Below are positions 13,948 to 23,590 of a DNA stretch of 37,477 bases, in pieces (within the stretch, counting starts at the first letter, position 1; every line of letters starts with the position of its first letter). A program made the position numbers and the translations under genes. Source of the DNA: a virus; IMG/VR virus record IMGVR_UViG_3300011430_000025, positions 1 to 37,477 of that record, one strand, 5' to 3'. The notes beneath the pieces were generated by a model that was given only the letters and a program-made list of their open reading frames with translations, was not told the DNA's origin and made no database searches.

Positions 13948-16900
13948 TTATTCAAGTTCAAGAGGACCATCTACATTGTACTTCCCTTTCATTTCCTCGA
14001 ACTTGACCATGAACTCTATATCCATAAAGTTTAGTCCTGCTGCCTCGAGAGAACCAGCCATACTTTCCATCTGTTGTCGTTCTTCTTGGTTCCCATCTCT
14101 CCAGGCATCAAAATAGAGTTCAGCTCTCCTACCTGAAGTTTCTTGTACTAGGCCTAGCCACCATCCTCGCGGTAGATTTAATACCGCGGGGGTGTCTTTC
14201 TTGAAGAACTCGTTTAACACTTCTCTACCAGTAACTCGATTGACCATATCTTTATAGAGGAACACGTCACTCTCGGAGAATTGTTCAGCATAAGCGTAGG
14301 CATCTTCATAGCGAGTTTCAACTTCCTGATTGAGACGTTTATCAAGTTCATAGAAAGCTATCTTGTGCTCAGTATTCTCTACGCGAGGTAGATAGTTCTC
14401 ACGTTCCATCAACGTAGAGTAGGGATTAGTTAGTTTATACACCCTACTAGACATTGGCATATCAGCGAGTAATTCCCCCCACTGCATTTCCTGTTCCTCG
14501 AGAGGATCAGAAAATACTTCATCATACATCATAGTACCTGCCTGCACATAAGCATTGTTGGGTACAACTGATTTGAATGCTGTTCTTAGACCTTCAGGTT
14601 TAAGATTAAGAAGATCACCGAAATTCTTAAACACCTCTGGAGTATCGCCGGTAAACTTGGCATAATCATCTACGTTCTGATCACGTCCATAAGTGTCATC
14701 CCCTTGCCAGAAGTTATAGTCAGAAACATAGCTCATATACGCTTGTAGCGTAGGGATATTAGTCAGGGTTATAGGAGCACTAGCTGTTACATAGTCAATA
14801 GTACTCATAGTTGGTTTATCTCCCATATACTTATACGTGAGAATTTCCAACCAGTTGTAAACTGCTGCACTAAGAGGTTCTTTCCTTATAGCGTAGTATA
14901 CATAGCGCTTCGTGCCATCTTCATTTAAGATAAATGGTTTGCTAGGAGGTACTATGATATAGTTTCTAAGTCTCTCTGTCTGCGGAACTTGCTTAATAAC
15001 TTCAGGTGAAGTTAGCATGTTATATGCCGCCAAACCGATCGCCGGTGAGGCAAGCTGCAACATCTTGGAGCTGAACTCAACAGGATGAGTTTTAGCCTGT
15101 CTTCCGATTGTACGCATTACCTGGCTAGCAGCACCGATGTACGGGATAATGTTATCCGCACCTTTAGTTACGCCACCACCCTGGTGGAAATCCAAACGGT
15201 CTCTTGCGGCGAAGGTCGCCGCTTCCCCATCGGGTGCCTGCCCCGCTGCGCGCTGGTTCCTGAGGACACGCTCCCGTTGTGCGAGTCTAGAAATTACCTC
15301 GCTCGTTTGATTTATGTAACCCAGGGAATCACGCAACAACTTGAGTTTTGGTTGATGCCGTTGGACATACCTTGCACCTCCACTCAGATTAAGCACCTGC
15401 TGCCCTTGTTGAGTGAGAAAATCGAACCAGCCTCCTTCGTTTATGTAAGCTTCATACCTACCTTTTCGGAGAAGCGTATCAGGAAGAACAGTAAGAACAT
15501 CTCTACCGTACTGTGTCAAGTACATAGGTAGGAATGAGCTATAATCACCTGACTGAGCAAGATACATATGCACTATATCCATCGGAATGTTGACAAGTGC
15601 AAATGCCGGGTTGTAACCAGTTGCCAGAGGTTTCACCAAAGCGCTACCACTGATAATACGTAGGGTATTAGCCATAGCCGTACCCATTTCAGGTGAGCTA
15701 GATACCCACCCATCAGCTAACCAATCGGGCATATACATGCCTTGAGTCTTACCGTCTACACGAACTCTAATAAGAGTTTTTCCTTGTGGCGGATTTTTAA
15801 AATCACCTTTTGCAGTTGTTTTAGCTGGACTGACGACACCATTCTTAGGTTGCTGAATCATGAGTTTGAATAGGGCTTGGTTAGCTTTATTACGAGCAAC
15901 TCTATTTTGTACCCTCACGACGTATTCACGGAGCAAGCTTTCTGTGTCGAGAAGCTGTGCTTTCTTAGAGCCGCCCTTGAATGGATGTAGACCACTCTCA
16001 CCAACTGAGATTGTTTTCCCACCAACTTCTTGATGCAAGAACTGTGGGTCGATAAACTCGAGATAGCGAGTAGTGAGGTAATTAGTACCCTTCATTCTAC
16101 GATAATCTAAACCTGATATCAACCCATGATCGTATAGAGTTCTCAGCTGGCCATCCATTATATCGAAATATTCTTCCGCCCTGCGTGTATATTCTACGAA
16201 TTTTTCATCGCCAAGTTCTTTACGGGCAGAACGGATCCAATTAGCATGATCGACACCAGTTGTGCCTCCGTGGAAGTTAGGTTTCTTCTTTCGTCCGAGC
16301 TTAGATCCTTCAATAGCAACGATACGGTGGGCAATAGCAAAGCGGTCAAATAGAGCGCGTTCATTGTGGATAAGTTCACCAGCAATGGTCGCTCCAGAAC
16401 CACGACTTCTAGATAGTCCGTCATAGATTTTATACCACGCATCGTTAAGCATAGCCTGTGCCCTAGGTGTAGCACCTGCCCGGAGGACTAACTGTTCAAC
16501 GGCTTTATGTCCTTCGGGGCCCAGTTTCTCTAGAGCTTTGCGTACATTACCAGTAGTGTCTACGAAATTCTTGAGAGCAGCCTCTACCATGCCACGCTTT
16601 GCTCGCCCTTTGATACCTTCAAGAGCTGCATCGTCAGCAGAGAAAGCTGCACCAACTTTAGCTGCGCTGGCATCATCCACCGGAAGTACGTTACGTTCTA
16701 TTGTACGTACTTTAGCTTCTCTAACCTGTACTCCTTTGGCTTTCATTCCACGAAGGACCATAAGAGAATCTTGGCCTGATATTACACGAACAGGGAGACC
16801 TTCAACGGTCTCAACCACAATTTCGTTTTGTATCTTCCCCTGAGCTATATCACTTACACGTTGCTCCATTTCTTGCGGTGATTTGAATTTAGGCTTAGAA

Positions 16901-17706
16901 TCGGGTAACGCTTCTAGGGCTTCAATTTTGATCTTACCATTACCCAATCCGCTAACAGGATTAGGAGTTCCTGTTGGCATTACAATCTGACCTTTAGGAG
17001 TAGTCGGTCGCGAAACCTTAGATGCTACGCGGCCACCAGCTAGCGTGAGGATCACATCTATTGCTGAGCTACCACCAGCAAATAGAGCAGCTTCTGCTGC
17101 GCTTGGATCAATAGATTTACCAGTAGCTTCTTCTTGCATTTCTCTAGGAATACGAAGGGGAGTAGCTATAGTGTTACCAGCAATCTCACGAATTTCATCA
17201 AACTGTTTACCTATATTATCGACGTAGCGTTTACCCTCCTCTGTGCGTGCTTCCCAGCTAAGCGACTCTTGCGTCATATTGAAGGCTTTAGACATACGAT
17301 CAGGTGTACCTTCAAGGTCTCTGAGGGTGTTAACTTCACCAACTCCGTAATAACCACCCTTTACTGTTCTAATAGCACTATTACCAATAAACTCAACTAC
17401 GTCCTTTATAGGAGAAATAGTAGCAGCAACGGAGGATGGTATTGCTCCTATTGCACTGGACGCTATGCTAAGACTAGCTTCACCTATCTGCATCAAACGT
17501 ACTTTGAACGCAGACATAGGATTTATCTGAGCAAGCGTCTCTTCAGGTACAGACTCTGGCGGAGGTAGTTCGTTTGGTTCAAGGGTAGGAGGTTCAGGTC
17601 TGATAGGAGAAGCTGCCTTGAGCCTAACAGGATTTTTCACAGTACCAGCTGTAACCTGTTCTTCTTCAATAACAGGTTTAGTAGCTTGTAACTGAAGAAC
17701 GTTCAT
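13948..17706 (-). CDS. Large internal virion / ejection-type protein with polyvalent-protein region
   Basis: 1252 aa, the largest gene. The N-terminal 90 residues are Pro/Glu-rich, followed by amphipathic and Ala-rich segments. The region from about residue 400 to 850 (for example WIRSARKELG, GLDYRRMKGTNYLTTRYLEF, LVKPLATGYNPAFALVNIP) resembles the large polyvalent-protein-associated (LPD38-type) domains seen in phage ejection proteins. Hydrophobic segments such as IGLAAYNML could help membrane passage. As the last gene of the virion operon, beside two other internal-type proteins, it is probably packaged and injected with DNA. The domain call is from memory of the pattern. Confidence 0.65.
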   Translation of the reverse strand: MNVLQLQATKPVIEEEQVTAGTVKNPVRLKAASPIRPEPPTLEPNELPPPESVPEETLAQINPMSAFKVRLMQIGEASLSIASSAIGAIPSSVAATISPIKDVVEFIGNSAIRTVKGGYYGVGEVNTLRDLEGTPDRMSKAFNMTQESLSWEARTEEGKRYVDNIGKQFDEIREIAGNTIATPLRIPREMQEEATGKSIDPSAAEAALFAGGSSAIDVILTLAGGRVASKVSRPTTPKGQIVMPTGTPNPVSGLGNGKIKIEALEALPDSKPKFKSPQEMEQRVSDIAQGKIQNEIVVETVEGLPVRVISGQDSLMVLRGMKAKGVQVREAKVRTIERNVLPVDDASAAKVGAAFSADDAALEGIKGRAKRGMVEAALKNFVDTTGNVRKALEKLGPEGHKAVEQLVLRAGATPRAQAMLNDAWYKIYDGLSRSRGSGATIAGELIHNERALFDRFAIAHRIVAIEGSKLGRKKKPNFHGGTTGVDHANWIRSARKELGDEKFVEYTRRAEEYFDIMDGQLRTLYDHGLISGLDYRRMKGTNYLTTRYLEFIDPQFLHQEVGGKTISVGESGLHPFKGGSKKAQLLDTESLLREYVVRVQNRVARNKANQALFKLMIQQPKNGVVSPAKTTAKGDFKNPPQGKTLIRVRVDGKTQGMYMPDWLADGWVSSSPEMGTAMANTLRIISGSALVKPLATGYNPAFALVNIPMDIVHMYLAQSGDYSSFLPMYLTQYGRDVLTVLPDTLLRKGRYEAYINEGGWFDFLTQQGQQVLNLSGGARYVQRHQPKLKLLRDSLGYINQTSEVISRLAQRERVLRNQRAAGQAPDGEAATFAARDRLDFHQGGGVTKGADNIIPYIGAASQVMRTIGRQAKTHPVEFSSKMLQLASPAIGLAAYNMLTSPEVIKQVPQTERLRNYIIVPPSKPFILNEDGTKRYVYYAIRKEPLSAAVYNWLEILTYKYMGDKPTMSTIDYVTASAPITLTNIPTLQAYMSYVSDYNFWQGDDTYGRDQNVDDYAKFTGDTPEVFKNFGDLLNLKPEGLRTAFKSVVPNNAYVQAGTMMYDEVFSDPLEEQEMQWGELLADMPMSSRVYKLTNPYSTLMERENYLPRVENTEHKIAFYELDKRLNQEVETRYEDAYAYAEQFSESDVFLYKDMVNRVTGREVLNEFFKKDTPAVLNLPRGWWLGLVQETSGRRAELYFDAWRDGNQEERQQMESMAGSLEAAGLNFMDIEFMVKFEEMKGKYNVDGPLELE
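13952..14006. other. Possible hairpin at the convergent junction
   Basis: TCAAGTTCAAGAGGA (13952-13966) can pair with TCCTCGAACTTGA (13994-14006) around a long loop, with a two-base bulge. It lies in the 3' coding end of the opposing gene just beyond the MazG stop. There is no T run, so terminator function is uncertain. Confidence 0.3.
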
Positions 17707-18851
17707 TAGTTCTTACTACCTGAAATAGGAATGGTTTTGTTACCCTGCTTAGCAACAGTAACAGAACCTATTACTTCACCCTTGTCATCGTACACATCTA
17801 TGGTTCCAACTTGACCGTTTCGTAATTGTCCATCAGCATCAGCAATAGCACGTCTCAAGTTCGCATCACCAGATATGAAACCAGTAATATCGGTGAAATC
17901 TCTCTGAAGCCTCTTTACTGTTTCCGGACCAAACCGAATAGACTTATTAGGATTATTGAGATAAGTGTATGCAAAAGCTGAATAGGCTGCACGAGAAGCA
18001 TCATCCGGTGAACCTTCATTCGCAAGAGTAGGTTCAAGGAAAGAGGAACCGACAGCAACAGCACCAGCTACGTCAGGCGCAGTAAGAGCTACGGTATCTC
18101 CTACAGTTTTGGTAAGCAAAGCACTATAGGAACTGCGTGCATCATCAGAACCGTGATGAACGTTAATTGCCCTATTTCGCTGTTCGGGATTATTCAGATC
18201 TAATTGCAATCGCTGAGCAATAGCACCCACTTCCTGTTCAAATTGAGTGGGGTCATCTTGTGTAGCTTTGTCTTGTTTCAGTTTGTCACGTTGAATCTGA
18301 TTTTGCTGTAGATTCGCAAATGCATTCTTTAACTGTGCAGCGGCCCCAGCGTCTTTTACTGGTGTCAGTAGTCTTTTCGGATCACGAGCTTGTGCATCAG
18401 TAGCTGTAACTCCAGATACATAGTCAACCTCACCAGTATCTTCATCCATTGAAAAGAACTCATCAATACCAGCAACGTTTTTACGCTTCATTCCTCTACC
18501 AGCAAGCTCTTCGTCGGTGAGAGGTTTTCCTTTGGGGAAATTAACGTTTGCTACTTTACCTTGAGCATTGACTACTTCCTCAACGTCTTGTTCAGGAAAG
18601 CGCCGATTTACCTGATCTGTTAACAGTGAGATAGCCTCTTTATTACTCAAGATCTGTGGATCAACTGAGCCTAGGGATTCAATTGCAGTCTTATAATCAG
18701 GAGCAGTATTTACCATATCAAAAGCTTTATCGAACTCCTTCTCTAGCTTCTTCTGCCTACGTGCTGCGAGCACAGTACCTAATGCGTCACCGACATCAGC
18801 AGTAGTATCTGCGTGTCTCGTATCTTCTGGAACATATATTACCTGAGCCAT
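17706..18851 (-). CDS. Putative internal virion protein, 381 aa
   Basis: No family recognised. The N-terminal third is charged and helical (ARRQKKLEKEFDKAFDMV). The middle contains a Gln-rich coiled-coil stretch (LQQNQIQRDKLKQDKATQDD, residues about 180-200). An Ala-rich region follows, and the C-terminus is beta-rich (GTIDVYDDKGEVIGSVTVAK). It shares one base with the 1252-aa gene downstream and overlaps the S74 protein upstream by 13 nt. The position between two likely ejection proteins suggests a virion or ejection role. Confidence 0.55.
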   Translation of the reverse strand: MAQVIYVPEDTRHADTTADVGDALGTVLAARRQKKLEKEFDKAFDMVNTAPDYKTAIESLGSVDPQILSNKEAISLLTDQVNRRFPEQDVEEVVNAQGKVANVNFPKGKPLTDEELAGRGMKRKNVAGIDEFFSMDEDTGEVDYVSGVTATDAQARDPKRLLTPVKDAGAAAQLKNAFANLQQNQIQRDKLKQDKATQDDPTQFEQEVGAIAQRLQLDLNNPEQRNRAINVHHGSDDARSSYSALLTKTVGDTVALTAPDVAGAVAVGSSFLEPTLANEGSPDDASRAAYSAFAYTYLNNPNKSIRFGPETVKRLQRDFTDITGFISGDANLRRAIADADGQLRNGQVGTIDVYDDKGEVIGSVTVAKQGNKTIPISGSKN

Positions 18852-19858
18852 TGTATAAGTCCCCCATAATTAACATACATATATCCATTATTATCTTTAT
18901 AAACTAAATGCTGGGCTTTTTTAATAAGCTCATCTGCCATTACACCTATACGTACAGGTATATCAGGGTTATCCCAATTATATCTATAAGTATAGAAAGG
19001 TATTGTATTAATTACTGCTATTTTCTGAATGTCAGTCTTGAGGCGTCGATCAGATGCCGCATAAGCAGTAGCACCAGCTTTAGCAAGATCACCAATAATA
19101 CCTTGTTGACCCCCAACACTAACACCAATATTATCTTTAGTGGGTGTAAGGACTAAACGTGAGAATAGCTCCATCATATCTTTATCTTGCATAATCATAC
19201 GAAGGAAATCCTGATACTTCCTATCAAGGTCAGCTTGTGCAAGTTCCCGAGGAAGCCCTGCCGCGTCGAGAATATCAATCATAGAACGAGTACGTGCATC
19301 CTGGGCACCCTCAAGTCCTGGTATTTGACCAGCAGCTTGAAGTGCTCTATCACGGGATTGATTAAATGCGTCAAGAGAAACACGTTCTTTACCACTCGCA
19401 AGAGATTCTAACAACTCTCCACGAGCTTGTCCCTCAGCACCCTGACGTTCAGTAGAAAAGAAATCTGAACCACCAAAGCCTCGAGAAATCTGTGGGAGAA
19501 TTTCCTCTTGGAATCGTTCGAGTAAAGGTTGTTCTACATTTGTTTTGTAGAATCCTTCTGTGTCAGCGGTTTGACCCTTAAAGTCCATAAGAGAACGTAG
19601 AGTATTACCAGCTTCATCGAAATTTGCGTTAGCTCCTGGCATAGCCATTTGCATAGAACGTTCTTCGAGAGCAGCTAGTGATAAACCCTCACCTTTACTC
19701 ATGCCAGCACTAAAATCACCCTTATAGGGTTGTGCACTCCTAGCTCCTAATTGAGCAATAAGAGCATCTAATCCACCACGTTGGGTGTCAGATATAGTAT
19801 CAAAAATTTTAAACTGCGCTTTTGGCTTTGAGCCGAAAAGAGTATCCATGAAACTCAT
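18839..19858 (-). CDS. Virion protein with C-terminal S74 intramolecular chaperone
   Basis: 339 aa. The first 260 residues are helical (ERFQEEILPQISRGFGG, DLDRKYQDFLRMIM). They resemble the short internal/needle-type proteins that some podoviruses encode before their ejection proteins. The end is a peptidase S74 chaperone-like domain: SDRRLKTDI (S269, D270, K274, D276), then TYRYNW, then IGVMADE. S74 domains normally help trimeric fibres fold and then cut themselves off at the Ser/Asp site. ATG 19858 has GGAG upstream. The S74 call is firm; the role of the N-terminal part is inferred. Confidence 0.75.
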   Translation of the reverse strand: MSFMDTLFGSKPKAQFKIFDTISDTQRGGLDALIAQLGARSAQPYKGDFSAGMSKGEGLSLAALEERSMQMAMPGANANFDEAGNTLRSLMDFKGQTADTEGFYKTNVEQPLLERFQEEILPQISRGFGGSDFFSTERQGAEGQARGELLESLASGKERVSLDAFNQSRDRALQAAGQIPGLEGAQDARTRSMIDILDAAGLPRELAQADLDRKYQDFLRMIMQDKDMMELFSRLVLTPTKDNIGVSVGGQQGIIGDLAKAGATAYAASDRRLKTDIQKIAVINTIPFYTYRYNWDNPDIPVRIGVMADELIKKAQHLVYKDNNGYMYVNYGGLIQWLR

Positions 19859-19870
19859 AACTGCAAACTC

Positions 19871-21640
19871 CTAATGCTCAAACTCAAGTTTATATTTCAT
19901 ATGCAACGCGGCCACCGTCAACGGGTCGGTCGTCGTCATCCTGAAACGAATTGTTCTAGAGACAAACTGCTTAAACAGACGGAACCTTTGCGTTATAGCT
20001 CCAGCCATTACGGTTCCGGATGGAAACTGATTCCAGCTTGTACCTTTATCTAAAGAGTATTCAACAGTGATAGATCCACCCCGAACAAATACGTCTAAGT
20101 AATCATGTCGGAGTAAGTAAATTGGATCTGAAAAGTCCTTTGTCTCGAAAACATTGCTAATATCTTGATCCGTATTTCCGTCGTTGTCGCTACTAGTGAG
20201 GTAGTTATACACAACGGCATGATCTGGCGCGCAGAATGTAGGTTGCTCTACCGCACTAGAAGCACCAAAGCTAGACCAATTACCAACGTAGGCTATCCAA
20301 TCGCTAGTAAGATCATCCCATTCGAAGGAACTACCACCAACTTGTGTACCAAAACCAGTAAGTATATGTCCAAAGCGACGAGTCATCCAACCTTGCGGTA
20401 CTTTCTCGTGATATCGAACAGCATTCTGCACACCACTATCACCGGTTTTTTGATAGCAAAACAGAACTTCTTTGTATTTCTTAAGATAGACTACAAAGGA
20501 CTTATGTCTTACAGCTTCAGCCAATTCTCCGTTAGGACCGAAAAGAACGTTATATAAACCATTTTCCATAAGGGGTGCGTCAAAGCCTCCCTGATAGGTA
20601 TAGAATCCATCATTCCCCCAAAGGATATGCTTATCAACAAGATCCACAACAGCGTGATTACTGAACACACCTATACCGCTGACCGCTGTATCAGTATCAA
20701 AACGACGCAGGAAGCTACTAGATATAGCGATACGGTGTATTGCCTTATCTCGGTATATAATCAAAAACGGACCAAGGTTGAGGAGTTGCATAATTGGAGA
20801 TTCTATGTTTAGCAAATCAGTATGACCTGCCTCCAGCGTAGTCCAATTCGTCACGTCACCTTTAGCACAATACTTATACCTATATTTAAAAGCTGTACCC
20901 GCCTCAACAGTGTTTCCTAAAATGAGACTGTTATCATATATCTCCAACGTTTGGCAAACGACATTAGTAATACCAGAGATGGTATCAATATCGTTCGTTG
21001 CCGGATCAAAGCGCATAACAAAATCAACGCCATTAGTAAATACAAGCCAGTCATCCCAAGGAATAGGCTTAGCAGTAACATGGGCGGCAGAACCGCCATT
21101 AAGATAACCAAGCTTAATAACGCGATCACCAGTAAGAGCGTTAACAGGCAACCCCGGAGCATCCAATGTGATAACGTTTGCGACTGGTGTTCCGTTAATT
21201 GTAACATATCCGAATTGTCCGTCTGATAGTTCAACTGCAATAATATCGTTATCAGCGAAACCAGCATCATCGACAACTTCTAGGGTAATTGAGTTAAGTG
21301 CTTCGTTATTAGTAAGAGTGGTAGCAACACCACCATCTACAACTTGCCATTGGTCTTCATCTTTCTGATAGACTTCACCATCACATATCAGAAGTTCATG
21401 TACTATCCCTGCAGGTGTTTTATAGCTAATATGCTTCCGCGGAGTACTATAAACAGGTGTAAGAGTAGGTATATACCCAGTATCGCTACGAAGCTGCTTA
21501 TCACGCAGAACCATAGAAATAGCTTTGAGGAGCTGATTTTCGTCCAGAAGTTCACTATCATGGTCAAGAACAACTCCCCCATCGAAGGTATCGAGGGTTT
21601 TATCGTGCCACTCTACAAAGGCTTCTTTGGTGGTAGACAT
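19871..21640 (-). CDS. Tail nozzle/hub-like beta-propeller protein
   Basis: 589 aa from ATG 21640; the longer frame from 21727 would overlap the upstream gene and lacks a proper start, whereas MSTTKEAF follows AGGACAGTGGGAATA. The protein is beta-rich, with repeated strands such as HILWGNDGFYTYQGG, WIAYVGNW and DVFVRGGSITVEYSLD. This fits the propeller-type nozzle or hub proteins (T7 gp12 or P22 gp10 role) at the end of short tails. The assignment rests on size, strand pattern and place between fibre and ejection genes, not on a clear motif. Confidence 0.55.
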   Translation of the reverse strand: MSTTKEAFVEWHDKTLDTFDGGVVLDHDSELLDENQLLKAISMVLRDKQLRSDTGYIPTLTPVYSTPRKHISYKTPAGIVHELLICDGEVYQKDEDQWQVVDGGVATTLTNNEALNSITLEVVDDAGFADNDIIAVELSDGQFGYVTINGTPVANVITLDAPGLPVNALTGDRVIKLGYLNGGSAAHVTAKPIPWDDWLVFTNGVDFVMRFDPATNDIDTISGITNVVCQTLEIYDNSLILGNTVEAGTAFKYRYKYCAKGDVTNWTTLEAGHTDLLNIESPIMQLLNLGPFLIIYRDKAIHRIAISSSFLRRFDTDTAVSGIGVFSNHAVVDLVDKHILWGNDGFYTYQGGFDAPLMENGLYNVLFGPNGELAEAVRHKSFVVYLKKYKEVLFCYQKTGDSGVQNAVRYHEKVPQGWMTRRFGHILTGFGTQVGGSSFEWDDLTSDWIAYVGNWSSFGASSAVEQPTFCAPDHAVVYNYLTSSDNDGNTDQDISNVFETKDFSDPIYLLRHDYLDVFVRGGSITVEYSLDKGTSWNQFPSGTVMAGAITQRFRLFKQFVSRTIRFRMTTTDPLTVAALHMKYKLEFEH

Positions 21641-21662
21641 TATTCCCACTGTCCTATAACGA

Positions 21663-22560
21663 TCACGTCGGCGTAACCTTGCGAATCGTGAAGTGATGCA
21701 GGCGCAGGGTTTGCGTAGCTGTCGCATTGGCCGAGCGAACCAAAAGAGCGACGGTTAATGTGCCAGTCGCGTTCGATGCTGACGTGCCCCACCCTTTGCC
21801 TTGTAGATGGGTCGCGGCCATCGTCGTGTCGGTCCCTGACGCAATGCCTGCAGCGAGCTGACCATCAACATGCACCATTGCGTAGGCCAAGCTGGTCGAG
21901 CGAATATCGCAGACCGCAGTCACATGGAACGGATGCATGAGTGTCGCGGAGACGGCTAAGGCGCCCGTCGAAATCTCAATATCGAACAGCCCGTCGCAGT
22001 CGAGCGTGATGACGTAGACGCGGGTCGCGCCGCTGTTATTCAGGATCGTGAACCACGCATCTACGATTACCTGATTGCCAGCTGAAACGCTTGTCACATC
22101 ACGCGTGACAATAGTAACATCAGAGGTCGAGTTTACCGCCGTATCGGCCGTAGTTGGCGTATAAACTACATCATCACCACCAGCGCCTCCTGCATCCGAG
22201 CCATCACCTACACAGGAGTCCGGGATTGGCGTGGCGTCGTTCTCGATCGTGCAGTTATCCGAGAGGTTATCTAAATCATCTACCTCTCCCTGTACGAAGG
22301 CTGTAGTGGCGAGACTCGTGTCGCTGTCATTCGCTGAGGCAGTCGGACCAAGCGGATTACCGGTAAAGGTTGGCGAGGCTAGCGGAGCTTTTAAATCTAG
22401 AGCAGTTTGCGTAGCCGTAGAAACTGGTTTACTCGCATCACTCGTATTATCTACATTATTGAGTGAGAGATCAGTTTTAGCCTCCGAAACTGTGCGTCCT
22501 TCGATCGTATCAGCATCAGTGAAACGAGCGAATTCGTTGGCGTTTGGACTGTTAGCTGTA
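21663..22560. other. GC-rich segment within the fibre gene
   Basis: The C-terminal half of 21663-23132 is visibly richer in G and C, with third-position C/G codons, than the N-terminal half and the neighbouring genes. It matches the style of 34.8-37.5 kb. This suggests an imported receptor-binding end. Confidence 0.55.
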
Positions 22561-23132
22561 TCAACTCCACCGCCACCATCCGTACCATCTCCTACACAGG
22601 AATCAGGTATAGGAGTAGCATCATTTTGCAATACACAGTTATCTGTAAGAAGGTCTCCATCATCTATTTCACTTTGAACAAAAGCACTAGTAGCAAGGCT
22701 AGTATCGTTATCATTAGCAGCTGGCGATGTAGCCGTCGAAGCTCCCATAACCCAACTAGTTACAGTAGTACCGTCATCTATTGTTGGGCCAGCCCACGTT
22801 CCACCCAACTCTCCTCCTGGAGAAGTACCTACAACTATTTCTGCGGATAGAGCTGCATCTGCGGTTCCAACTAGATAATCAACTGTGGTAGGAGCACCAC
22901 CCCCACCTACTCCATAGGAATCATTAAGCTTCTCTACCCAAGATCCGCCTTCACGAAGATAGAATTTACCAGTATCCATCTCAATGAATACTGTACCGTT
23001 AGCTGTTGCTGGCTTCGAATCCGCAGCCAACCCGAACATAATAAGTTGCCCTGCACCTGCGGGCATATAGTGAATAGTAGCAAAAGCCGGTATAGCCAGT
23101 AAAGCTAGTATCAAACCCCAAAAACGTTTCAC
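21663..23132 (-). CDS. Mosaic tail-fibre protein with Sec-type signal peptide
   Basis: 489 aa. GTG 23132 overlaps the previous stop as GTGA. Residues 1-18 (basic KR, hydrophobic core, PAFA) form a signal peptide with likely cleavage after A18. Two copies of a roughly 56-residue module lie at about 134-189 and 263-319 (NDxDTSLATxAFVQ ... NDATPIPDSCVGDG). Between them is the fibre-typical LKAPLASPTFTGNPLG. The C-terminal 170 residues form a beta domain ending LHHFTIRKVTPT. The first half is written in the AT-richer style of the neighbours; from about 22560 down to 21663 it is GC-rich. A fibre with an export signal is unusual. It may be a membrane- or surface-located adhesin. Confidence 0.7.
   Translation of the reverse strand: MKRFWGLILALLAIPAFATIHYMPAGAGQLIMFGLAADSKPATANGTVFIEMDTGKFYLREGGSWVEKLNDSYGVGGGGAPTTVDYLVGTADAALSAEIVVGTSPGGELGGTWAGPTIDDGTTVTSWVMGASTATSPAANDNDTSLATSAFVQSEIDDGDLLTDNCVLQNDATPIPDSCVGDGTDGGGGVDTANSPNANEFARFTDADTIEGRTVSEAKTDLSLNNVDNTSDASKPVSTATQTALDLKAPLASPTFTGNPLGPTASANDSDTSLATTAFVQGEVDDLDNLSDNCTIENDATPIPDSCVGDGSDAGGAGGDDVVYTPTTADTAVNSTSDVTIVTRDVTSVSAGNQVIVDAWFTILNNSGATRVYVITLDCDGLFDIEISTGALAVSATLMHPFHVTAVCDIRSTSLAYAMVHVDGQLAAGIASGTDTTMAATHLQGKGWGTSASNATGTLTVALLVRSANATATQTLRLHHFTIRKVTPT
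22176..22345 (-). repeat. Fibre module copy B (GC-rich)
   Basis: This encodes residues about 263-319 of the fibre protein and matches copy A at 22566-22732 in protein sequence (NDATPIPDSCVGDG is identical). The codon choice differs clearly. Confidence 0.65.
22566..22732 (-). repeat. Fibre module copy A (AT-richer)
   Basis: This encodes residues about 134-189 of the fibre protein. It is the partner of copy B, written with AT-ending codons like the rest of the virion operon. Confidence 0.65.
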
Positions 23133-23587
23133 TCTACCACCTCATACGAGAACATTAGATACATAGACTGATTACTAATATCACCTGCAATCCATACCAG
23201 CTCAGCACGATTATTAGTTGGATCAGCTCTAACTGCCGCAACTTGACCTGCAATACCCGAAGCTCCTGCAACACCAGAACAATCATTTTCTGAGTTGAAA
23301 TCGGACGCGATGGGTAGAGATATTCCAAGCTTCGTTTCAACACCAGGAGCTGTGGGATTAACTGATACTTTAACACCAGCATGAACTGTATTTCCGAAAC
23401 GTATGTAATGACCTTGAAATACTGTCGATCCGTCAAGATTAGCAACTAGTGTATGAGTGGGTGTCCAGACGTCACCATCTTGACTACCTATGATATTTTC
23501 AAGACTACGTATCTTCTCGACGATCTGCTGAATCGCACGAAAACTTTTTTCATCTGGCCAATCATTACGTCTAACTTGTAGGGTCAT
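23129..23587 (-). CDS. Tail-associated protein, 152 aa
   Basis: An N-terminal coiled-coil-like segment (SFRAIQQIVEKIRSLENII) is followed by a beta domain. That domain opens WTPTHTL and contains GHYIRFGNTVHAGVKV, a layout common in small phage tail-fibre or receptor-binding head domains. ATG 23587 lies three bases after palindrome copy 4 and has no Shine-Dalgarno sequence. The gene sits between the Gly-rich adhesin and the mosaic fibre, and overlaps the latter as GTGA. Confidence 0.6.
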   Translation of the reverse strand: MTLQVRRNDWPDEKSFRAIQQIVEKIRSLENIIGSQDGDVWTPTHTLVANLDGSTVFQGHYIRFGNTVHAGVKVSVNPTAPGVETKLGISLPIASDFNSENDCSGVAGASGIAGQVAAVRADPTNNRAELVWIAGDISNQSMYLMFSYEVVE

Positions 23588-23590
23588 AGT

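Noticed and set aside
18235-18249. Half-site TGTTCAAATTGA in the 381-aa gene
   Set aside because: Only one arm is intact and it lies mid-gene. Likely chance.
13948-18851. Plus-strand frames inside the minus-strand virion genes
   Set aside because: They are low-quality compositions without ribosome sites, in shadow of clear large genes.
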